Assembly (NCBI RefSeq): GCF_035918095.1
Contig: NZ_CP109137.1
Coordinates: 5,706,001 to 5,770,000 of the forward strand
DNA: 64,000 bases
Direction: 5' to 3'
Source: Streptomyces sp. NBC_01750
Lineage (GTDB): Bacteria > Actinomycetota > Actinomycetes > Streptomycetales > Streptomycetaceae
Shown: one piece after another, positions 55,342 through 63,625 of the stretch
Layout: the number at the start of each line of letters is the position of its first letter
Numbering within the stretch: the stretch's first letter is position 1
Notes under the pieces: model-generated
The model's database searches: none
Told to the model about the DNA's origin: nothing
What the model saw: the letters and a program-made list of their open reading frames with translations, nothing else
Translations under genes and position numbers: made by a program

Positions 55342-56435
55342 CCCGGCGCGAGTCCGGTCTTGAGGCCCGCGCCGCAGAGCGGGACCACGGCGGTGCGGTC
55401 CCTCCAGTCGCCCACGGCGGCCCAGCAGGCCACCCCGGTCGATTCGACGAAGAGACCGCGCCCGGCCAGATCCAGCTGTGCGGCCCGGATCTGATCCTCC
55501 GTCACCGTGAGGAAGGTGCCGCCGGAATCGCGTACGGCCCGCAGGATCTGGCGGGCGCGCGGCGGACGCGGGATGGCGATGCCCTCGGCGACCGTGGGCC
55601 CGGACTCCACGCTCTCGTCGAGGAGTTCCTCGGCGCCGGCGTGGAAGGCCGCGGCCAGCGGGGAGACGGCTTCGGCCTGGACCGCGATCAGGGCGGGGCG
55701 TTCGGTGATCAGGCCGTGAGCGTGGAGTTCGGAGAGGGCGATGGACGCGCCGAGGAGGAGTGTGCCGTTGCCGACGGGGACGACGACTGCCTCGGGCAGC
55801 CGGCCGCCCAGCTCCTCCCACAGCTCGTACACGTAGGTCTTCGTGCCGTGCAGGAAGTACGGGTTGTAGACATGGCTCGCATAGAAGGTGCCGGGCATGT
55901 CCGCGGCGGCGCGGGCGGCCATGGCGGTGGCCTCGCGGTCGCCGGGGACGAGTTCGAGGTGCGCGCCGTGCGCCCGGATCTGTTCCACCTTCTTGGCGGA
56001 GGTGGCCTCGGGGACGTACACCGTGCAGTCGAGACCGGCCCGTGCGCAGTACGCGGCGACCGCCGTGCCCGCGTTACCGCTGCTGTCGGCGATCACCCGC
56101 CGGGGAGAGAGCCCGCGGGCGAGCTCCGCCAGCATCACCGCGCCTCGGTCCTTGAAGGAGAGCGTCGGCATGAGGAAGTCGAGTTTGGCGGAGACGGTGG
56201 CGGTGAGCGGGACGAGCGGGGTGCGGCCCTCGCCGAGCGAGGTGACGGCGGGCGCGGAGAGCGGCAGCGCCTCCTCGTACCGCCACAGTGAATTGACCCG
56301 GCCCGGGAGAGAGTTGAGGTCCACCGGCGCGGCGGTGAAATCCAGGTCCCATGGGCCGCGGCAGGCGGGGCAGCACCAGAGCGCCGTCTCGACGGGGGAG
56401 CCGGTGCCGCAGTCGGGGCAGTGATACGAGGTCAT
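55326..56435 (-). CDS. Threonine synthase-like PLP enzyme
   Basis: A 369-residue fold-type II PLP enzyme. The N-terminal zinc-ribbon-like CPDCGTG ... WCCPACRGPW (CxxC pairs) precedes the catalytic domain with the PLP-binding Lys in MPTLSFKDRGAVML, phosphate-binding SSGNAGTAVAAYCARAG and the Gly-rich PVGNGTLLLGAS loop. The closest classical family is threonine synthase; diaminopropionate ammonia-lyase or cysteate-synthase-like activity is possible. No thr-operon genes are adjacent, so this may be a second, specialised copy. Confidence 0.85.
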   Translation of the reverse strand: MTSYHCPDCGTGSPVETALWCCPACRGPWDLDFTAAPVDLNSLPGRVNSLWRYEEALPLSAPAVTSLGEGRTPLVPLTATVSAKLDFLMPTLSFKDRGAVMLAELARGLSPRRVIADSSGNAGTAVAAYCARAGLDCTVYVPEATSAKKVEQIRAHGAHLELVPGDREATAMAARAAADMPGTFYASHVYNPYFLHGTKTYVYELWEELGGRLPEAVVVPVGNGTLLLGASIALSELHAHGLITERPALIAVQAEAVSPLAAAFHAGAEELLDESVESGPTVAEGIAIPRPPRARQILRAVRDSGGTFLTVTEDQIRAAQLDLAGRGLFVESTGVACWAAVGDWRDRTAVVPLCGAGLKTGLAPGQSVQ

Positions 56436-56626
56436 GGTGCGCCAGCATGGCAGTTGTGTGGCGCATGTGTTACGTCGCGCTCCGAACTCTTGTGGGATTC
56501 CTATGGATCCGCCAATCTTTCGCTCGGCAGGCGAGACGAGGACACCGCGGATTCAGCTGCGATTCGTTGTCATGCCCCTGTCGCAACCCCCACAGCAGCG
56601 CACCACCAATGAGGAGGACCCCTCAC

Positions 56627-58201
56627 ATGTCTGTGATGCGTAAATCGCGGCGAAGACTCGCCGCGGCAAGCGCCATAGCCGTCGCCGCGCTCGCGCTCGG
56701 CACGGCGTCCGCTCTCCCGGCCATCGCGGTCGAGGCGGCTCCGGAAGGCGTGATCCAGAACGCCGGCGCACCCGGAGCCATCGCGGGCAGCTACATCGTG
56801 ACGCTCGACGAGTCCGCCCCCGACGCGGGCTCAAAGGCGGGCAAGGCCCTTGCGCAGGAATACGGCGCGAAGATCAAGAAGACGTACGACGCCGCGCTGA
56901 ACGGCTACGCCGTCGAGCTCTCCGAGACGCAGGCCAAGAAGTTCGCCGCGGACCCGGCTGTCGAGTCCGTTGTGCAGGACCGCATCTTCAAGGCGACGGG
57001 CACCCAGCCGAACCCGCCGTCCTGGGGCCTGGACCGGATCGATCAGAAGGCCCTGCCGCTGAACCAGAGTTACACCTATCCGGACACCGCGGGCGAGGGC
57101 GTGACGGCGTACATCATCGACACCGGTGTACGGATCACCCACAGCGACTTCGGCGGCCGGGCGTCGTACGGCTATGACGCCATCGACAACGACAACACCG
57201 CGCAGGACGGCAACGGCCACGGCACGCATGTCGCCGCCAACGTCGCCGGGTCCTCCTACGGCGTGGCCAAGAAGGCCAAGGTCGTGGGCGTCCGTGTGCT
57301 CGACAACGCAGGCTCGGGCACGACCGCGCAGGTCGTCGCCGGCATCGACTGGGTGACGCAGAACGCCGTCAAGCCGGCCGTCGCCAATATGAGCCTGGGC
57401 GGCGGCATCGACACCGCGCTCGACACCGCGGTGCGCAACTCCATCGCCTCCGGCGTCACCTACGCGGTCGCGGCGGGCAACGACGGAGCGAACGCCTCCG
57501 ACTACTCGCCCGCGCGCGTGGCCGAGGCCATCACCGTAGGCTCCACGACCAGCACCGACGCCCGCTCCAGCTTCTCCAACTACGGCACCGCGCTGGACAT
57601 CTTCGCGCCGGGCTCGTCGATCACCTCGGCCTGGAACACGAGCGACTCCGCGACGAACACCATCTCCGGTACGTCGATGGCGACGCCGCACGTCACGGGC
57701 GCGGCAGCGCTCTACCTGGCGGCCAACAGGACGGCGACCCCGGCCCAGGTCTCCGCGGCCCTGACCTCCGCCGCCACGAGCGGCGTCGTCGGCAGCCCGG
57801 GCACCGGTTCGCCGAACCGCCTGCTGTACGTCGGCACCGGCGACACCCCGCCGCCCGGCAAGAAGTTCGAGAACACCGCGGACTACCCGATCAGCGACAA
57901 CGCCACCACCGAGTCGCCGGTCACCGTCAGCGGGGTCACCGGGAACGCGCCGGCGAGCCTGAGCGTGCCGGTCGACATCAAGCACACGTACATCGGTGAC
58001 CTGAAGATCGACCTGGTCGCCCCGGACGGGACGGTCTACAACCTGAAGGCGTACGGGACCGGCGGCAGCGCGGACAACGTGATCACCACGTACACGGTGA
58101 ACGCGTCGTCGGAGGTCGCGAACGGCACCTGGAAGCTGCGGGTCAGCGACAACGCGGCGCAGGACGTCGGCAAGATCGACTCCTGGGCACTGCAGTTCTG
58201 A
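56627..58201 (+). CDS. Secreted subtilisin-like serine protease (S8) with P domain
   Basis: A 524-residue exported protease: Sec signal peptide (RRRLAAASAIAVAALALGTASA), I9-type propeptide (about 48-122, AGSYIVTLDESAP to VVQDRIFKATG), and S8 domain with catalytic Asp in AYIIDTGVRITH, His in GNGHGTHVAANVAG and Ser in ISGTSMATPHVTGAA. The C-terminal ~100 residues form a proprotein-convertase P domain (IGDLKIDLVAPDGTVYNLK ... GTWKLRVSDNA). ATG 56627 follows GAGGAGG at 10 bases. The closely related group includes proteinase K-like extracellular enzymes. Confidence 0.95.
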   Translation: MSVMRKSRRRLAAASAIAVAALALGTASALPAIAVEAAPEGVIQNAGAPGAIAGSYIVTLDESAPDAGSKAGKALAQEYGAKIKKTYDAALNGYAVELSETQAKKFAADPAVESVVQDRIFKATGTQPNPPSWGLDRIDQKALPLNQSYTYPDTAGEGVTAYIIDTGVRITHSDFGGRASYGYDAIDNDNTAQDGNGHGTHVAANVAGSSYGVAKKAKVVGVRVLDNAGSGTTAQVVAGIDWVTQNAVKPAVANMSLGGGIDTALDTAVRNSIASGVTYAVAAGNDGANASDYSPARVAEAITVGSTTSTDARSSFSNYGTALDIFAPGSSITSAWNTSDSATNTISGTSMATPHVTGAAALYLAANRTATPAQVSAALTSAATSGVVGSPGTGSPNRLLYVGTGDTPPPGKKFENTADYPISDNATTESPVTVSGVTGNAPASLSVPVDIKHTYIGDLKIDLVAPDGTVYNLKAYGTGGSADNVITTYTVNASSEVANGTWKLRVSDNAAQDVGKIDSWALQF

Positions 58202-58461
58202 ACACTCTCAGGTCCGATCTCTGAGTGAACGGGAGGGGGCGGTCGCCGCGGCGGCCGCCCCCTTCACCGTTCTCGCGCCGTCGGCGGAGCAGCCCACACA
58301 TGAGCTCAGTCGGCGGGCGGCCCGGGGCCCCGGCCCGGCACACATCACGCGCGGTTCACTGCCCGCACCGCTGCTGCTGCCGGCTGCGTTCCGTCCCCCG
58401 TCGCGCTACGCGTATGATCCGCGCGCCTGTTCGTATGATTTCGACGAGGAGCACCGTACCC

Positions 58462-59148
58462 GTGGACCCATCCGCCCAGAGCTGGCAGCCGTATCCGCAG
58501 TACGCCCGCAGACCGTCCGTGAACGGCCTGTCCGTCGCCTCTCTCGTGCTCGGCATCGTGTGCTGTCTGCCGCCGCTCGGCCTGGTGCTCGGACTGATAG
58601 CCCTCTCGCAGATCAAGAGGAAGGGCCAGCGCGGCAAGGGCATGGCGGTCGCGGGCATCGTGCTCTCCTCGATCAGCACGCTTCTGGTGCTCGTCGCATT
58701 CGCCACCGGCGGGATCGGCGATGCCTGGGACGGCTTCCGGAAGGGCATGGACGAGGCGTCGCGCTCGCGCAGCACGCTCGACCTGCACAAGGGCGACTGC
58801 TTCAACGTCCCCGGCGACGAGTTGGAGCGGGAGACCGCATCCGTCAGGGTCGTCGACTGCGCCAAGGAGCACGACGCCGAGGTCACCGGGGCCTTCAAGC
58901 TCGGGAAGTCCGACGCCTGGCCCGGCGAGGCGGCTGTCGAACCGGTGGCCGAGAAGCGCTGCACGGAGATCAACAACGCCTACGCGGCGAACGCGCCGGC
59001 CGTGCCGGACAGTGCGGAGACGTACTACTACATGCCGAGCCGGCGCAGTTGGCGCCTGGGTGACCGGACGGTGACCTGCACCTTCGCCGTCACGGAAGGG
59101 AAGCTGAAGGGCTCCGTACGGTCCGGAGGCATCCCGTCCGGTGGATGA
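58462..59148 (+). CDS. DUF4190 / septum-formation-domain membrane protein
   Basis: A 228-residue protein. The N-terminal DUF4190 module has two membrane helices (VASLVLGIVCCLPPLGLVLGLIALSQIKRKGQRGKGMAVAGIVLSSISTLLVLVAFATGG in sections). The exported C-terminal domain contains DLHKGDCFNVPG ... VRVVDCAKEHDAEVTG and later Cys residues, the septum-formation-related domain pattern with paired cysteines. Its role in actinobacterial division or wall biology is not proven. GTG 58462 follows GAGGAG; ATG 58438 is an alternative. Confidence 0.87.
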   Translation: MDPSAQSWQPYPQYARRPSVNGLSVASLVLGIVCCLPPLGLVLGLIALSQIKRKGQRGKGMAVAGIVLSSISTLLVLVAFATGGIGDAWDGFRKGMDEASRSRSTLDLHKGDCFNVPGDELERETASVRVVDCAKEHDAEVTGAFKLGKSDAWPGEAAVEPVAEKRCTEINNAYAANAPAVPDSAETYYYMPSRRSWRLGDRTVTCTFAVTEGKLKGSVRSGGIPSGG

Positions 59149-59192
59149 GACCGGCCCCTGAGCCACCGACCGTCCGGGCGCCGGTCCCATCC
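59143..59192. terminator. Hairpin between convergent genes
   Basis: GACCGGC/GCCGGTC with flanking GGAT/ATCC pairing and internal bulges; it separates the DUF4190 gene from the chitinase gene. Confidence 0.55.
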
Positions 59193-59207
59193 GAATCCCG
59201 CTGAGCG

Positions 59208-60596
59208 CTAGCGGCGGGCGAGCCCCCGGTCGACGGCGGTGATCAGCTCACCGTCGGCGGTGTCTCCGTCCAGGGACCAGAACATCGCGCCGCCCAGGCC
59301 CCGGTCACGGATGTACGAGGTCTTGGTGCGCAGCACCTGAGGGTCGTCGTACGTCCACAGGGTGGTGCCGTCGAAGAGCCAGGCGTGGCCGTTCCGCCGG
59401 TCGCGATGGAGCGTGTACGTCCCCGAGTCGGCGAGCTTCTTCAGGGCCTTGTAGTCCTCGTAGCCGGCCGCCCAGGTCGCGGGTGCGGGCGCCGCGGCCG
59501 GCTGCTTCAGGCCGTCGCCGCCACCGGTCACGCCCGTCCAGCCCTGGCCGTAGAACGGCATGCCCATCACCAGCTTGCGGGCGGGGGCGCCGCGGTCGCG
59601 CCAGGCGTCGACGGTCTGGTCCACGCTGAAGTCATTGTGTGCGTAGAGCGCGGACTGCTGGGCCGTGGTCGACTCCCAGGAGCCGTGGAAGTCGTAGCCC
59701 TGGAGGTTGACGAAGTCCAGATCGCGCATGATCCTGCAGACCTCGAAGCCTGCGTCGATCTTGGCGGGAGCGGTCGGGACGAAGGCGGTCAGCTCGTAGT
59801 GCTTGCGCTTCTTGAGGGACTTGCCGTAGGCGTCCAGCTGGGTCCTGAACTCCCGTACCAGAGCGGTGAAGTTCTTTTTGTCCTCGGGGCGGAAGACGGT
59901 GTCCGTGTCGCCCGCCGAGCCCGGCCACTCCCAGTCGATGTCGACGCCGTCGAAGAGCCCGGCAGCGGCGCCCGCGCCGCCGCGCGCTCCGTCGACCGGC
60001 AGATTGCCCCTGATGTAGAGGTCGATGCAGGAGGAGACGAAGGCCTTGCGGGAGGCGGGGGTGCGGGCCGCCTCCGAGAAGTGGGTGGACCAGCTCCAGC
60101 CGCCCAGGGAGATGAGCACCTTGAGGGCGGGGTGCTTGGCCTTGAGCTCGCGCAGCTGGTTGAAGTTGCCGGCGAGCGGCTGCTGGGCGGTGTCGGCGAC
60201 GCCGTCCACGGAGTCGGCGGCGTCCAGCGGACGGGCGTAGTCGGCCCAGGCGTCGGCCTCGCCGGGGACATTGCCGGTGAAGCAGGTGCCGTCGGAACTG
60301 ACGTTGCCGAAGGCGTAGTTGATGTGGGTGAGCTTGGCCGCCTGGCCGCTGGTGTCCATGTCCTTGACCTGGAAGTCCCGGCCGTAGACGCCCCATTGGG
60401 TGAAGTAGCCGACGCGTTTGTACGAGGGCGCGGGGTGCTGCCCGCCAGGCGCGGAGGTAGCGGCGGAGGCAGCCGCGGAGTCGAAGGCGCCGGCGCCGGA
60501 AGAGGCGGAGGCGCCGGGCGCGAGGGCGGCGAGGAGCGAGAGGGAGCAGGCGGCAACGGCCGCTCTGGCAAGGGATCTTCGGCAGTTTCGGCGCAT
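59208..60596 (-). CDS. Secreted family 18 chitinase
   Basis: A 462-residue exported glycoside hydrolase. The signal peptide starts MRRNCRRSLARAAVAACSLSLLAAL. The GH18 barrel has RVGYFTQWGVYGRDF at strand 1, LKVLISLGGWSWSTHFS and the catalytic DxxDxDxE as FDGVDIDWEWPG; MGMPFYGQGW and GAMFWSLDGD close the barrel. It hydrolyses chitin to oligosaccharides. No carbohydrate-binding module is attached. Its promoter holds a DasR-type operator between -35 and -10, so induction by N-acetylglucosamine derivatives is expected. ATG 60596 is 7 bases after the -10 box. Confidence 0.95.
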   Translation of the reverse strand: MRRNCRRSLARAAVAACSLSLLAALAPGASASSGAGAFDSAAASAATSAPGGQHPAPSYKRVGYFTQWGVYGRDFQVKDMDTSGQAAKLTHINYAFGNVSSDGTCFTGNVPGEADAWADYARPLDAADSVDGVADTAQQPLAGNFNQLRELKAKHPALKVLISLGGWSWSTHFSEAARTPASRKAFVSSCIDLYIRGNLPVDGARGGAGAAAGLFDGVDIDWEWPGSAGDTDTVFRPEDKKNFTALVREFRTQLDAYGKSLKKRKHYELTAFVPTAPAKIDAGFEVCRIMRDLDFVNLQGYDFHGSWESTTAQQSALYAHNDFSVDQTVDAWRDRGAPARKLVMGMPFYGQGWTGVTGGGDGLKQPAAAPAPATWAAGYEDYKALKKLADSGTYTLHRDRRNGHAWLFDGTTLWTYDDPQVLRTKTSYIRDRGLGGAMFWSLDGDTADGELITAVDRGLARR

Positions 60597-60603
60597 GGCC
60601 AGG

Positions 60604-60632
60604 AACGTATTGGTCTGGACCATTAGGGTCAA
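60604..60632 (-). promoter_or_regulatory. Chitinase promoter with DasR-type operator (dre) in the spacer
   Basis: On the minus strand: -35 TTGACC (60632-60627), 17-base spacer, -10 TACGTT (60609-60604), then ATG 60596 after 7 bases. The spacer holds TGGTCCAGACCA (60622-60611), differing by one base from the dre core TGGTCTAGACCA. DasR, the GlcNAc-responsive GntR regulator encoded elsewhere in Streptomyces, should repress here. Confidence 0.8.
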
Positions 60633-60781
60633 GGGTGCGAGCGCCGAATGATGGGCATACCCGCGGCAAACCCCTGCGTATAGGCAAGTCATCACTTCGA
60701 GTGAAACTTTGGCCCATGCTTGCGGTCAGCAACCCAGGGTTGCCACGCTGTTGCTGTCTGTCAACCTGTTGGGAGTGGCCA

Positions 60782-61534
60782 GTGACGTTCGGTGAGCAGC
60801 CCGCCTATCTGCGCGTTGCGAGCGATCTCCGCGAGAAGATCGTCAACGGCTCGCTGCCGCCGCATACCCGTCTCCCCTCGCAGGCGCGGATCCGCGCGGA
60901 GTACGGCGTCTCGGACACCGTCGCCCTCGAGGCGCGCAAGGTCCTCATGGCGGAGGGCCTGGTCGAGGGCCGCTCCGGCTCCGGTACGTATGTCCGTGAA
61001 CGGCCCGTCCCGCGCCCTGTCTCCCGCTCCGGCTACCGGCCGCCGTCCGGCGCCAACCCCTTTCGGCAGGAGCAGGCGGAGGAGGGGGCCCGGGGCACCT
61101 GGGAGTCCAGCAGTGAACAGGAGGGGGCGAGCCCCGAGATCGCGGCCCGGCTCGGCATCCAGCTCGGCGACCGGGTGATGCGTACGCGCTATGTGTTCCG
61201 GGACGCGGGCGAGGCGATGATGCTCTCCACCTCCTGGGAGCCCCTCGAAGTCACCGGGCGTACACCGGTGATGCTGCCGGAGGAGGGTCCGCTGGGCGGC
61301 TGCGGTGTGGTCGAGCGGATGGCCGCCATCGACATCGTCGTGGACAACGTGGCGGAGGAGGTCGGCGCGCGGCCGGGGCTGGCGGAGGAGCTCCTGGCGC
61401 TCGGTGGCGTACCGGGCCATGTGGTGATGGTCGTCGAGCGGACGTACTACGCCTCGGGGCGGGCGGTCGAGACGGCGGATGTGGTCGTCCCGGCGGACCG
61501 CTACCGGATCGCATACCACCTGCCGGTGAAGTGA
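60782..61534 (+). CDS. GntR/HutC-family transcriptional regulator
   Basis: A 250-residue regulator: N-terminal winged helix (YLRVASDLREKIVNGSLPPHTRLPSQARIRAEYGVSDTVALEARKVLMAEGLVEGRSGSGTYV in sections) and C-terminal UTRA effector domain (about 85-245) ending VERTYYASGRAVETADVVVPADRYRIAYHL. GTG 60782 follows GGGAG. It is divergent from the chitinase, but it is not obviously DasR itself. A transporter remnant starts right behind it, so its original target may be lost. Confidence 0.9.
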   Translation: MTFGEQPAYLRVASDLREKIVNGSLPPHTRLPSQARIRAEYGVSDTVALEARKVLMAEGLVEGRSGSGTYVRERPVPRPVSRSGYRPPSGANPFRQEQAEEGARGTWESSSEQEGASPEIAARLGIQLGDRVMRTRYVFRDAGEAMMLSTSWEPLEVTGRTPVMLPEEGPLGGCGVVERMAAIDIVVDNVAEEVGARPGLAEELLALGGVPGHVVMVVERTYYASGRAVETADVVVPADRYRIAYHLPVK

Positions 61535-61535
61535 C

Positions 61536-61877
61536 CCGCGAGGCGCCTCTGTCGCGGCCGGACTCGCCCTGGTGCTCTGCCCGTTGATCGCCTGGGCGAC
61601 GAATGACAAGTACTACCTGGCCAGAGCGAACCCGGTGAGCGGGCCCGAGGCCGAGATCCAGGACATCACCGCCACCCACACCTGCTCCGTGTGCGAGACG
61701 GCGTACGAGCTCGCGGACATCGCGGACTGTCCGGTCCGGTCGGGGCCGATCCGCTCGCTGTGCTGCTCGCTGGACTCCGAGTGCGGGGATGTCTGCCGCA
61801 TGGATCCGGCGGCCGCCGGTCCGGTGCTGATGCCGGTGCCCACTGTGCCTGCGGTGTCCACAGAGCCCACGGACTGA
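61536..61877 (+). pseudogene. C-terminal remnant of a membrane transporter
   Basis: Directly after the GntR stop, one frame encodes a last membrane helix (VAAGLALVLCPLIAWATNDKYYLARANP) and a Cys-rich cytoplasmic tail (HTCSVCETAYELADIADCP, SLCCSLDSECGDVC). This looks like the end of a sodium- or nucleobase-symporter-type permease whose other helices are missing; no start codon with a ribosome site is present. GTG 61572 could only give a 101-residue fragment. A deletion joining GntR gene and permease tail is the simplest explanation. Family assignment of the lost permease is uncertain. Confidence 0.5.
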
Positions 61878-61918
61878 CACGGAACCCACGGACTGAGGGG
61901 AGCCGAGGAGACATGAGT

Positions 61919-61954
61919 GAGAGGGGGCGCATCCGGCCGGATACGCCCCCTCTC
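61919..61954 (+). terminator. Terminator after the transporter remnant
   Basis: GAGAGGGGGCG and CGCCCCCTCTC with inner ATCCGG/CCGGAT pairing form a long stem; AT-rich sequence follows. Confidence 0.75.
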
Positions 61955-62076
61955 TCATATCCCTTTGTGAAAACCCGTATCCGCTGAGTAAAGGTCAGGC
62001 GTAGGCTCGGGCATATGCGTAATGGGGTTTCCTGGCGATCGTTACAGACCTGCAGGTCGACCCGGGGAGGGGCGCG

Positions 62077-62256
62077 ATGAACGACAGTGGCGCTTTACTC
62101 CCCTGGCTCGTCATACGGCGGGACGACAACGGGAACCGCTACCGCGTCGGCATGTACGCCACCAGGGACGAGGCGCAGCAGATCGCGGACACCCTCGACG
62201 GTCGCGGCCACAAGCAGCTCTACTGGGTCGAGCGTGTAGGTCAGGCGGCCCATTAG
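62077..62256 (+). CDS. SPOR-like mini-protein
   Basis: A 59-residue protein, too small for common ORF cut-offs. It reads MNDSGALLPWLVIRRDDNG, then YRVGMYATRDEAQQIADTLDGRGHKQLYWVE, the strand-helix-strand pattern of a SPOR (peptidoglycan-binding repeat) or related small domain. ATG 62077 follows GGGGAGGGG. I remember similar stand-alone proteins in Streptomyces annotated as SPOR-domain proteins; no signal peptide is visible, so wall binding is doubtful. Confidence 0.7.
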   Translation: MNDSGALLPWLVIRRDDNGNRYRVGMYATRDEAQQIADTLDGRGHKQLYWVERVGQAAH

Positions 62257-62351
62257 CCGGGGCACGACAGCCTTTTCCACGGCGCTCTCCCGGCCGGACT
62301 TCGTGCGGGTAAGGTCCAGCCTGACGGATTCCGCATGAGTGAGGGCAGGGC

Positions 62352-62753
62352 ATGTCGGTCTTGATCGACACGGTGGCGTGGGTGCGGGTGGAGAACGGCA
62401 GGATCCTCTGCGCGCGCTCCCGGGGCAAGGACGTCTACTACATCCCCGGCGGGAAGCGGGAGGGTGGCGAGAATGATCTGCAGACCCTGCTCCGCGAGGT
62501 CGAAGAGGAACTGAGCGTGGCCGTCCTCCCGGCGACCGTGTCGCATGTGGGCACATACGAAGCCCAGGCTCACGGTCATTCGGACGGCGTTGTCGTGCGC
62601 ATGAGCTGCTACGCCGGTGACTACCGGGGCACGCTGATCGCCAGCAGTGAGATCGAGGAAATCGCCTGGCTGTCCTACCTCGACCGGGCGCAGGTCCCTC
62701 CGGTCGACCAACTGCTCTTCGATGAGCTCAAGGCGTCGGGCGAACTGGACTGA
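62352..62753 (+). CDS. Nudix hydrolase
   Basis: A 133-residue Nudix protein with the box GGKREGGENDLQTLLREVEEEL (residues split around the REVEEEL metal site). It hydrolyses a nucleoside-diphosphate-linked substrate not predictable here. ATG 62352 follows GAGGGCAGGG. It stands alone between the SPOR-like and ATPase genes. Confidence 0.92.
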   Translation: MSVLIDTVAWVRVENGRILCARSRGKDVYYIPGGKREGGENDLQTLLREVEEELSVAVLPATVSHVGTYEAQAHGHSDGVVVRMSCYAGDYRGTLIASSEIEEIAWLSYLDRAQVPPVDQLLFDELKASGELD

Positions 62754-62990
62754 CCCTCGTCGTGCGAGCGGACGGGCTGAGGGCCGACGTGTCACGGCCC
62801 GACATGTCAGTTCTGTGTAAGCCTGTTGAGCCAGGCTCGGCCGGGCCATGACGGATCACCAATTTGTCGGCCGGTCCAGCCCGAACCGCTCACCGGGTGC
62901 GAAGGCGGCGCGCGAATGACGCGTGCGCCCGTACGCGCCTCGGTGGCTCATTGATCCGGTGACCGGGGTGCCTCGTACCAAATATCGGGT

Positions 62991-63458
62991 ATGCCCTGGT
63001 TAGTCCCTGAAGTGGGGCATGGTCTGCTGCTGGTCCGGGAAGTGGGCAGCGTGATCGACACTGATGGCGAATGCGCCGAGTGGACCTTTCCTGCCGAGGC
63101 CGGTGCCGTGCGCACCGCCCGTCACGCCGTCCGCGACACCCTTCGCGCCTGGGGACTGGATTCGGTGATCGGTGATGTCACCGTGCTGCTGGTCAGTGAG
63201 CTGGTGACCAACTCCCTGCGGTACGCGTCGGGCCCGATCGGTGTCCGGCTGGTCCGGCCGGAACGGGGCGCCACCGCCCCCGCTCTGCTGGTGGAAGTCT
63301 CCGATCCGCTGCCGGATCCCCCCACCGAACGCAACGCGGAGCCCGACGAGGAGAGCGGCCGCGGTCTGCAACTGGTGGCCGGCGCGGCTCGCCGCTGGGG
63401 AACGCGGCGGGGCAGGAACGGCAAGACCGTGTGGTTCGAGCTGCCCGTCGCTGGTTAG
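62991..63458 (+). CDS. Anti-sigma-factor-type ATP-binding protein (RsbW/HATPase_c_2)
   Basis: A 155-residue protein with a stand-alone histidine-kinase-like ATPase fold: AGAVRTARHAVRDTLRAWGL, N-box LLVSELVTNSLRYASGP, and G-box ESGRGLQLVAGAARRWGTRRG, ending KTVWFELPV. Streptomyces has many such regulators that phosphorylate anti-anti-sigma factors. ATG 62991 lacks a good ribosome site; GTG 63051 (VIDTDGECAEW) is an alternative start. The PAS protein downstream may be its partner phosphatase. Confidence 0.88.
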   Translation: MPWLVPEVGHGLLLVREVGSVIDTDGECAEWTFPAEAGAVRTARHAVRDTLRAWGLDSVIGDVTVLLVSELVTNSLRYASGPIGVRLVRPERGATAPALLVEVSDPLPDPPTERNAEPDEESGRGLQLVAGAARRWGTRRGRNGKTVWFELPVAG

Positions 63459-63625
63459 AAGAGTCAGGGGACAACGATCACGTCGGAGCGGTTCCGGCCG
63501 GTTCGGACTCGGCCGAAAATGAACGAGACCGTGCTGTGATCGTGAACGCCGTGTCGGTCGGAGCCGTAGTGCTGAATACTGCGGTCATGGCCGGTCCGGT
63601 GCGGTGAGCTGGAGGGGACGGTCGC

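Noticed and set aside
61913..61987. 24-codon frame with GAGGAG just before the ATG
   Set aside because: The Shine-Dalgarno spacing of 2 bases is too short and the frame runs through the terminator stem at 61,919-61,954.
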